Positions 1 to 6,907 of a stretch of DNA of 17,597 bases are shown one piece after another; the stretch's first letter is position 1, and the number at the start of each line of letters is the position of its first letter. The notes beneath the pieces are model-generated. The model ran no database searches. It saw nothing but the letters and a program-made list of their open reading frames with translations, and was not told the origin of the DNA. This stretch comes from Jimgerdemannia flammicorona (Eukaryota; Mucoromycota; Endogonomycetes; Endogonales; Endogonaceae): contig RBNI01002762.1 in the NCBI GenBank assembly GCA_003990745.1, positions 1 to 17,597 of the forward strand, given 5' to 3'. The position numbers were made by a program, and so were the translations under genes.

Positions 1-1196
1 GCGTAAGATAGTCCTGAACAGCGAGGTTCAGTACGTGGGCCTGGCATCGCACACGGCAGCTTTCTGCACCGAAGGCCACATTTTCCTGTTTGAGGCTGGC
101 CGCTAAAACTCCGAAAAATGTTGAGTTGTTTGTGGCATTGTCCATCGTAATGGCCAAAATCTGTACTTGAAATATTCGGTTAGCGAATTATGCGAAAATA
201 AATAACCAACAAAATCTGTTTTGTTTAAGGACCTCCCTCAAAACGCCGACCTGATGGCAAGTCCCCCCTTTTTTTACCTTGGTTGTGATCCCAAGCTCCC
301 GGATACAACTAATAAAAGCATCTGCGATGTTGTCTCCAGAATGAGGGCCAGCAAGTTTGACGAAGTCAAGGGTGAGAGATTTAAGCTACCAATCGAGGTC
401 AATCCAATGACCAGTAATGCCCAGAAACGAAATTGCATTGGGGGATGTCCATGTGTTGATCGTAAATGAAATTTTGCCTGCCGAATTCTGCTTATTGAAT
501 ATAAGGTTAATTTGGTGAGCTCTTTTATATAATTCAGCTTGTAAAGGTCACGGTGCTGCTTTTATTTTACCTGAAGTGTCTGGTGGAGATTGTCGTGCTC
601 CTTTCTATAGGCCTCCAGGACATCTTTGCGAATAGTATCAGCACTTGGCAAATATAAATCATGCTTGAGGAGGCCAAAGATGCTATGCAATTGATCACTC
701 TCGATGGTTGTGAATGGCTGGTCTGTGCACACAATTCAGCAAATGAGCCAATTTTGAAATTCTGCCGAAGAGTATGGCTAAATATTTTTGATTAAACGGC
801 GTTGTTGGTACAGAAATGGTTGGGCAATCGGATAAACGTACCCACCACAGCTTGGATGTCGATTTTATTTGTCTCTGTGTTCTGTCTGATTTTGTCAGAG
901 TGCTTGTCTTTTATGTGTCGATTCATGTTCGAGGTCATACCACCAAGCATTTTGAACTTCTGGCTGGTGCAGTTTGTGGGGGTGGATGAAACAATATCAT
1001 GTGTGTGTGTCAAACAAGTCAATAGGTGTGTCTTAATTTTTTACCTGCAATAATTACAAACAACATCATCTCCTATCTTAGCACAATGTTGCCAGATTTC
1101 GGAGCGAGGATTGCGTGGAAGATGTGGAGCTATCAGGGATGTTTGACTTGAAGCATCATCGGTACTGTGAACTGTTGAAGACTGATCTGTCGACAT
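1..1196 (-). pseudogene. hAT-family transposase, five exons, inactivated; C-terminus lies beyond the left edge
   Basis: DDE transposase of a cut-and-paste hAT element. Minus-strand exons 1196-1045, 963-842, 761-571, 487-278 and 160-1 join in phase through four GT-AG introns of 80-117 nt. Exon 1 starts MSTDQSSTV and carries the first half of a BED zinc finger (SEIWQHC ... CNYC); exon 2 supplies its second half (TSNMNRHIKDKH). Exon 3 has the hAT signature DQPFTTIE and LPSADTIRKDV, exon 4 GKISFTINTWTS, LDFVKLAGPHSGDN and ELGITTK, exon 5 ILAITMDNATNN and RCQAHVLNLAVQDYL, with the second catalytic Asp in MDNA. Two in-frame stops break it: TGA at 738-736 (usually Trp) and TAG at 388-386 (usually Lys). 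The first catalytic Asp, expected in the xDxWTS motif, is Asn (AAC at 457-455). The dimerisation domain and the catalytic Glu would lie outside the window. The family call is secure; the exon borders are my reading. Confidence 0.9.
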
Positions 1197-1280
1197 GTAT
1201 GTTTGCGTGTTTGCGTGTGCATGTGTGTGTATTGTGTGTGTGTTGTGTTGTGGATGCGTCCGGCATATGAGTCATATGGA

Positions 1281-1604
1281 GGATTTGGATTGGAGGATTC
1301 GGTTGAAGGATTCGGATTCAGATTCAGATTGGAGGATTCGAATTAGAGGATTCGAATTGGAGGATTCGAATTGGAGGATTCAAATTGAGTGATTCGGATT
1401 GAGTGATTCGGATTGAGTGATTCAGATTGAGTGATTCGGATTGAGTGATTCGGATTGGGGTGGTTCAGATGGGTGATTCGGATAGGGCGATTCAGATGGG
1501 GTGATTTGGATTAATCCGAGTTGATTCGGATGGCTTCGGATTTGAGATTCGGATCAATCCGTCATGTGACGAATCGAATCCGGATTTGATTCGAATTGAC
1601 TCGT
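1281..1604. repeat. 14-bp subterminal tandem array of the hAT element
   Basis: Tandem units of 14 bp with consensus close to GATTCGRATTGRRK. They are in register at 1281, 1295, 1334, 1348, 1362, 1376, 1390, 1404, 1418, 1432 and 1446, then degenerate to about 1604, where inverted GATTCGGATC / AATCCGAAT-type copies appear. The array starts about 85 bp upstream of the transposase ATG, where hAT elements carry subterminal transposase-binding repeats. That role is inferred. I could not fix the terminal inverted repeat or target duplication because the other end is outside the window. A plus-strand ORF through the array is a repeat artefact. Confidence 0.7.
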
Positions 1605-1611
1605 TCGGAGC

Positions 1612-2900
1612 ACTATATATATTAAAAGAGAAAAATTAGACCTAAGTTAGATATTATAATATATAAGTTTAAAGATTGAAATTATAATATTATAAAATTA
1701 ATATATCTAATATAAGAGTATTTATAATCTATCTCTTTATTAATATTATAACTAAATTTAGTTATAAAAATTATAAAAAATTAAATTATTAAAATATATA
1801 TATTAAATATTAAGTTTAAAAATAAACCTATTATTTATAATTTTAAATATTTATTATTTAAAAATCTTTATTATATAGATTACTTTACTTATAAATATTA
1901 GTTTAATATATAATATTAATATATACTATAATAATTTATAAGATAATATATTAATTTAAATATAATTTTTACTAACTTTAGATATAATTTAGAATTATAT
2001 TAATTAATTAACTGACTGATCTTTTTAATTAAAAAAAACTTAAATATTATTTATAAATATATAGTTTAATAATATATCTAAAATATATAGTAATAATTTA
2101 AATTAATTTATCAATTTCCCAAATATTTTATTAGAATAATAATAGTTATAATTTATTGTTTAACTAATTTTAATAAGATATAATTTTAGAAATAATTTTA
2201 AAAAAAAATTATAAATATATTTTATATTATTAGTATAATATATAATATATATATTTATATTTTAATAATTATTATATTTAAGTTACTTAATAAATTTATT
2301 TTAATTTTTTAAACTATATTAACTATTACTAAAAAAATATCTATTCAAAACTACTTAAATATTATTATAAAGTTATACTATTATATAATATTATCTCAGC
2401 TTTAGATTTATATATATTATTTTAAATATAAAATTAAAACTAGATATTAATTAATAATTAAAAATATAAAATAAGAAATATATATTAAAAAAAAAAAGTT
2501 TAAGTATTATTTAGATTTTAATTATTACTTAATATTATTATTTTAATAAAAAATTTTATTTATAATATTTAGTTATTTATTAAAATATTTAACTAATATA
2601 AATATAAATATATATTTAATAAATAAAATAATAAAATTACATATAGATATATATTTTTAATAATTATCAAATATATTTTATTTCTAATTATTTTAATATT
2701 TATACTGAATATTTCTAAATATTATTCAATTATCTTATATATAAATATACTTTTTAATATTTTTCTAAAATAAATTATAAGTTAAATCTCAGATTAAATT
2801 TAAAAATATATTAGCTATTTTTTAGATTAGATATATTATAAATTTATAGATCAGCTATTTTCTAGATTAGATTACAGAACTCTACTTCAGTAGAAACTGA
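1612..2900. other. Extreme AT-rich block, RIP-like
   Basis: About 1.3 kb with no usable ORF. Hand count for 1681-2280: 23 C and 19 G in 600 bases (7% GC). Of the 23 C, 18 are CpT, 3 CpC, 2 CpA and none CpG; of the 19 G, 16 are ApG and 3 TpG. The left border is abrupt, directly after the hAT subterminal array; the right border fades between 2880 and 3200. This fits a sequence saturated by C-to-T mutation that spared CpT. What the sequence originally was cannot be read. Confidence 0.8.
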
Positions 2901-3218
2901 GAATACTGTTATTTAAGCAGTTATATATCTCTTTATCTTAGTAGTATACTTTTTCTAAAACTTAAAGAGTATGGAAAAAAATCCTTATTCTTTTACTTTC
3001 TCTTCTTGATCAAGTAAGGTTCATCAGATAAAATCTCAATGATCTCAATATTGGATAAGATAATGGAGACAACAGAGTGGAGGTTATAGTAATAAGTTCT
3101 TATACTTTAACTATTACAATTTCATCTTAGATCATCTTATTCTTAAAAATCTGTTCTGATATATCCCAAGAATCCTTTGGTGGCTGCAAATTTGTTTGTG
3201 ATAATATTAAGAGCCACG
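2901..3218. other. AT-rich transition zone, no gene seen
   Basis: Composition climbs gradually from the AT-rich block to normal. Pyrimidine-rich stretches such as CTTTCTCTTCTTG are present, but no open frame of note, RNA gene or repeat. Confidence 0.5.

Positions 3219-3256
<38 letters not shown>
3219..3256. repeat. T24-A14 homopolymer junction
   Basis: A run of 24 T is followed directly by 14 A, so the centre can fold into a 14-bp T:A hairpin. It marks the border between the AT-rich zone and normal-composition sequence. It could be two abutting poly(A) tails of inserted elements in opposite orientation, or slippage; the sequence does not decide. Confidence 0.9.
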
Positions 3257-3957
3257 GAGTTGCCCATATGCATAGGACAGAAAATACCTAGAAGGTTTGG
3301 CGTGCAAGTTCGGAGGCTTCTGTCCCTCCTATTCTGCGTTAGCATCTCAAAAAGAAAAGATTACGCGGCAGACGGCATATCATGGAGACAAAGCAGATGC
3401 AACTACCTAATAAAGCAACGAAAAAACATATTCCAGCATATCCATGTTATTGCTCTTCCATATCCATCCCAGACAGCAACGAATTTGAGTGGCTTATGAT
3501 TATATGTAAACGTCATCAATATGACACGTCATCTAATCTGTGCAACACATAACTTGAGTATCAATAAAATCATTCCAGTAATTCCACTACACCTTGTTTA
3601 AGCAAGCGACATACTCGCATATTTCCAGACACCCCAACACCGCAAATAGTCCTTTTACCAAATTAAAACTTAAAATTGGTGCGTGTCAGGTCTGAAAAAA
3701 GAAAAAAGTGTTATTACTAAATGTGATATGGTGACGTGAAATGAGAAATAAAAAAGGCTATGTGGCCTATCTTTATTGGACACAATTAGTTATAGTGCTA
3801 AATGAAATATTTTTAAAAAAATGACTCAATCGAGCATAGTGAATAATTTCATGGCTGATGGAATTTTCGGCAGTTATTTAACCGAAGTAAATTTCTCATA
3901 GGTACATGCCATTGTCTAATTGGTATGACAGGGTGTATCAATCGAAATACTATAGAG
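3257..3957. other. Intergenic, no gene recognised
   Basis: One 79-codon plus-strand ORF (3260-3499) has no recognisable domain, is bounded by the homopolymer and shows no coding signature; I treat it as chance. The rest holds scattered stops in all frames and no RNA gene that I can see. Confidence 0.5.
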
Positions 3958-4069
3958 AAAAGGATATCCAGTGCCGAGTCCAGACCCGGCCGGTCAAACG
4001 TTTCTAAAGATAAATACAAATAGATTCGGTTGACGGGCCAGGCTTAGACTCGGTACTGAATATCCTTTT
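3958..4069. repeat. 43-bp imperfect inverted repeat with 26-nt spacer
   Basis: Arm 3958-4000 begins AAAAGGATATCCAGTGCCGA. Arm 4027-4069, read in reverse complement, begins AAAAGGATATTCAGTACCGA. By hand alignment 35 of 43 positions match without gaps, and 6 of the 8 differences are transitions. The spacer (4001-4026) is AT-rich. The form fits the remains of a small foldback or MITE-type element; similarity extends weakly outward. No target duplication was found. Confidence 0.75.
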
Positions 4070-4150
4070 TTATCGAGCCAAGAAGGTTAGGTATCTTATC
4101 GGTGCTTAGGGTCATGTTTGGCTGATTGTGGTATTGTCAAGTCATGATTT

Positions 4151-4595
4151 GTTCGGGTCATGTTGCAAATAGATTTCTTCGGCTTACTGTAGTGTTGTCA
4201 AGAAGTCATGTTGCAAATAGATTTGTTCGGCTTATTGTGTTGTCGTCAAGAAGTCATATTGCAAATAGATTTGTTCGGCTTATTGTGTTGTCGTCAAGAA
4301 GTCATATTGCAAATAGATTTGTTCGGCTTATTGTGTTGTCGTCAAGAAGTCATATTGCAAATAGATTTGTTCGGCTTATTGTGGTGTTGTCAAGAAGTCA
4401 TGTTGCAAATAGATTTGTTCGGCTTATTGTGGTGTTGTCAAGAAGTCATGTTGCAAATATATTTGTTCGGCTTACTGTGGCATTGTCAAGAAGTCATGTT
4501 GCAAATAGATTTGTTGGGCTGATTGTGGTGTTGGTTGCAAATAGATTTGTTCGGCTAATTGTGGTGTTGTCAAGAAATTGTATTGCAAATCAATT
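4151..4595. repeat. 48-bp minisatellite (16 codons per unit)
   Basis: Units begin CAAGAAGTCATRTTGCAAAT at 4199, 4247, 4295, 4343, 4391, 4439 and 4487, exactly 48 bp apart, with a diverged unit before (4151-4198) and truncated or degenerate units after (4535 to about 4595). On the minus strand each unit encodes a 16-residue repeat of the type AEQIYLQHDFLTTPQx, where x is Leu or Ser in the two units nearest the upstream gene and a TAA stop in most others. Because 48 is a multiple of three, frames stay open through the array and create spurious plus-strand ORFs. Confidence 0.92.
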
Positions 4596-5333
4596 CCATT
4601 GTTCAGGAGATTAGAGTTCAATGCCTGCCGGTAAGATTCTTCGGTGTCCCCATAAAGTTCGTTGGCAAATCGGAGATGGATTATGCGAGGGTCGATGGTC
4701 TTGGGAATCTCCTATGGGGAGCCAGATTCAATTTTGGTTGCTGACAAACATCACATATTACTATGCTTTGAGTCGGAGGCTACATACCATAATGCCTATT
4801 TGAGTTTCACCTTTATCGTATTCTACGTAATTTTCATTCGGCGAGGTGATGGCTCCCGAGGAAACGCTGTGCATTTGATCGTTGGAAGGCCTGCCAGTCT
4901 TGTTCTTTTTCCAGCGGGTGCACGGGTTACCATTACCCCGACACTTCTTCTTCCGTTCCTTGCACATTGAGCACGCAACTCCAGGCGGGAGCCTCTTGCC
5001 GATGAACCTAGTGGCATGATCGCTGCACTGTTGTCTTTGATTGCACTTGCCACATTCGCTTTTTGGAACAATATTTGTAGTCAAGGCTGATGAGCGTAAT
5101 GGTTGCATGCCGTTGTGGATGGGTGCAAAAGGTGCCGGAAGGATAAGCCTATTACGGGTTGGTTGAATGGACTGTTTTCGGCCCATGGTGATTTGGGTGC
5201 TGTCGGAAGGTTCGTGGCTGCCGAGAAGCTTCACGTGTCTTACTGGGGGCATTGTGAAGGGGGTAGGTTTGGGGAATCGAGGATGATGTGTGGTAACGGG
5301 ATCAGAGTAATGGGAACGGGGCAACGGAACCAT
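4472..5333 (-). CDS. Cys-rich zinc-cluster-like protein with C-terminal 16-residue repeats, two exons
   Basis: Minus-strand exon 5333-4788, intron 4787-4712 (GTATGT donor, CCATAG acceptor, 76 nt), exon 4711-4472; phase 0, about 261 residues, no internal stop. The N-terminal 80 residues are Pro/His-rich and low in complexity. At about residues 93-145 is a Cys-rich stretch: SECGKCNQRQQC, then VACSMCKERKKKCRG, then NPCTRWKKN. Spacing C-x2-C-x6-C-x6-C resembles fungal Zn2Cys6 DNA-binding domains, but the fifth expected Cys is Trp. Exon 2 begins EIPKTIDPRIIHLRFANEL and ends in two to three 16-residue repeats (AQQIYLQHDFLTMPQ), stopping inside the 48-bp minisatellite. A TATA-like box lies only about 8 nt upstream of the first ATG, so the Met at about residue 28 (5252) may be the real start. 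A sequence-specific DNA-binding role is an inference; the family is not firmly recognised. Confidence 0.55.
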
Positions 5334-5341
5334 TGTGTGCG

Positions 5342-5349
5342 ATATTTAT
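5342..5349 (-). promoter_or_regulatory. TATA-like box for the minus-strand zinc-cluster-like gene
   Basis: Reads CATATAAATATCGC on the minus strand, a few bases upstream of the ATG at 5333. If transcription starts about 30 bp downstream, it would begin inside the annotated N-terminus and favour the Met codon near 5252. Confidence 0.35.
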
Positions 5350-5371
5350 ATGAAAAACAGCTGCCTTTGTT

Positions 5372-5511
5372 CCATTGGCCGCCAGCTGCCGCCACCATTC
5401 CATTGGCTGCCAGCTGCCGCCACCATTCCATTGGCTGCTAGCTGCCGTCACCGTTCCATTGGCTGCCAGTTGCCGCCACCATTCCATTGGCTACCGAGCA
5501 GCTGCGGCATC
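5372..5511. repeat. 28-bp minisatellite upstream of the minus-strand gene
   Basis: Five units of consensus CCATTGGCTGCCAGCTGCCG plus CCACCATT start at 5372, 5400, 5428, 5456 and 5484. Variants are mostly single transitions. Each unit contains CCATTGG, an inverted or direct CCAAT-box-like motif, and CAGCTG, an E-box-like palindrome. The length is not a multiple of three, so ORFs crossing it rotate frame and are artefacts. It lies within 40 bp upstream of the ATG at 5333, so an effect on its promoter is possible but unproven. Confidence 0.9.
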
Positions 5512-5790
5512 GACACTATAATTGAAATTTATGAACGTAATTACTTGCTTGCATTTCATTCATACTTCCCCCTAGCTCTTGCTCTTATTTCTCTTTCACT
5601 TACAACGCTTGTCATCAACACATTAGTTTATTACTTATAGGCAGTGTACACTACGCTTATCTTTCTACAATTTTCTTGACCGGATTACCGGGATTGAGGC
5701 TTACTAATTTGTGGTTCATATTACTCGTGATGTACACATTTATTTGCAGCCATATCGAGGGCATTACGCAATGTTGAATACCAAGATATT
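5512..5790. other. Intergenic, no gene recognised
   Basis: No open frame with coding character beyond the tail of a repeat-derived ORF; no RNA gene seen. Confidence 0.5.
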
Positions 5791-5865
5791 ATGCAACACA
5801 ATTGAAATAGCCTATTTTATGTAATGACATCGGCTTTGTTTATGACTATTTCAATTGTGTTGCAT
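5791..5865. repeat. Perfect 20-bp inverted repeat with 35-nt loop
   Basis: Arm 5791-5810 is ATGCAACACAATTGAAATAG and arm 5846-5865 is its exact reverse complement, separated by 35 nt. RNA from either strand would form a perfect 20-bp stem. No T-tract follows as in a bacterial-type terminator. It could be a tiny foldback element, a recent inverted duplication or a small-RNA hairpin. Confidence 0.9.
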
Positions 5866-6029
5866 GGTAATTACATGATCAACGGCCCACACCCCTCGTG
5901 TAACGAGCCTCGAGCCACCTTTTATTCCGCCTAAGATATAATATAGTCTTCGTATCCGAAAAGCCTATACCACACCGAGAAAATAAATAGAATAAAATAA
6001 ACAAAATAAAGTAAAATGAAATGAAACCG
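5866..6029. other. Intergenic spacer, no gene recognised
   Basis: Contains a small CTCGTGTAACGAG hairpin near 5893 and an A-rich run of AATAAA-like motifs after 5980, leading into the second AT-rich block. Confidence 0.4.
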
Positions 6030-6412
6030 CCTTATAATTATATTTAAATTTTATCTTAAAACCAACTTATAGAAAAATTAGATATAAATAAGAGATTTTA
6101 TGTAAAATTTACTTTATAATTATAAGATTTATCTTAATATATCTATTCTTACTTTATTATATATTACTAAAAAAAAAAAACTCTTTTAAAATTTTTAATT
6201 TGAGTAAACTACTTAAGAGATCCTTTTAAAACAATATATTCTAAATATTAAATAAATAAATAAATAAAAATTTTATTAGTATAAATTTGACTTATTTTAT
6301 ATCTTTTTATTTATTTATAATTATTTAGTTTATGATTTATTTAACTAGTTAAAATTTAATATATAAAAGATCTTTAGAAAGTTATATTATTATAATTCTT
6401 ACTATTATAATA
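6030..6412. other. Second AT-rich block, same CpT-only signature
   Basis: About 380 bp of low GC without ORFs. By a rough hand count some 20 of about 25 cytosines are in CpT and none in CpG, matching the block at 1612-2900. It contains an (AAAT)n stretch near 6250. The right border, at TAATAGCAGTGG, is sharp. Confidence 0.75.
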
Positions 6413-6694
6413 GCAGTGGTTTATGAAATTCCTCGCATAATAACACATTATACCGCGGAATTAATTTTCCCTCGGCAGTGGTTGTTTCTGAATTTGGCTG
6501 AAACAAAAGCTCACGCGGTCAAAGCTACCCAAGTTGGTGGAGTGAAACCAGTTTTTTGACCATAGAGGTTAACCCTGTCCCAGCCCGACTTCCCACACTG
6601 CATGGAATACATAGAATATCGAGAACGTGACGCGTTGGCTGTTCAGGGCACTTTCGGGTATCATGCCCAGCAACAAATTACCCCCAAGGGATTC
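6413..6694. other. Normal-composition spacer, no gene recognised
   Basis: GC-balanced sequence with stops in all frames; no domain, RNA gene or repeat recognised. Confidence 0.4.
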
Positions 6695-6838
6695 TCACCA
6701 TCGCGATGAGCGCGACCTCGACTGCCCCAACCGAAGCGCCCTTGTCACCGTGATGAGTGCAACGTCGACTGCCCCAACCGAAGCGCCCTTGTCACCGTGA
6801 TGAGTGCAACGTCGACTGCCTCAACCTCCGCCCGTTGA
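6695..6838 (+). repeat. 47/50-bp tandem repeat, each unit a mini-ORF
   Basis: Three units start at 6695 (50 bp), 6745 (47 bp) and 6792 (partial). Each contains an ATG opening a short frame: 6706-6753 and 6753-6800 both encode MSATSTAPTEAPLSP then TGA, and the third (6800-6838) encodes MSATSTASTSAR then TGA. The stop of one overlaps the start of the next as TGATG. The unit lies just upstream of the DAK pseudogene and may be a duplicated piece of its 5' region. Confidence 0.85.
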
Positions 6839-6907
6839 CCGTTGGCCTACCTGTTGTGACCCATCGACCTCACCCATTTACCCACCCGTTGACCACCCAA
6901 GTCTCCT

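Noticed and set aside
1195..1392. 65-codon plus-strand ORF rich in Cys/Val, then DSDSDWRI repeats
   Set aside because: Produced by a TG microsatellite and the 14-bp array upstream of the hAT gene.
1612..2900. Nuclear insertion of mitochondrial DNA
   Set aside because: At about 7% GC it is more AT-rich than typical fungal mtDNA; it has no ORF or RNA gene, and the CpT bias fits mutation better.
4151..4595. CRISPR-like array
   Set aside because: Units are contiguous with no unique spacers and the context is eukaryotic; it is a minisatellite.
4126..4614. 162-codon plus-strand ORF of 16-residue repeats (RLIVVLSRSHVANRFV type)
   Set aside because: It is the antisense of the 48-bp minisatellite; two plus-strand frames are open only because the unit is a multiple of three. 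The minus frame links through good splice sites to an upstream exon.
5240..5640. Several ORFs with repeated Pro/His/Trp peptides on both strands
   Set aside because: Translations of the 28-bp minisatellite in rotating frames.
5893..5925. tRNA-like CTCGTGTAACGAG hairpin
   Set aside because: No A or B box and no cloverleaf; no tRNA seen anywhere in the window.
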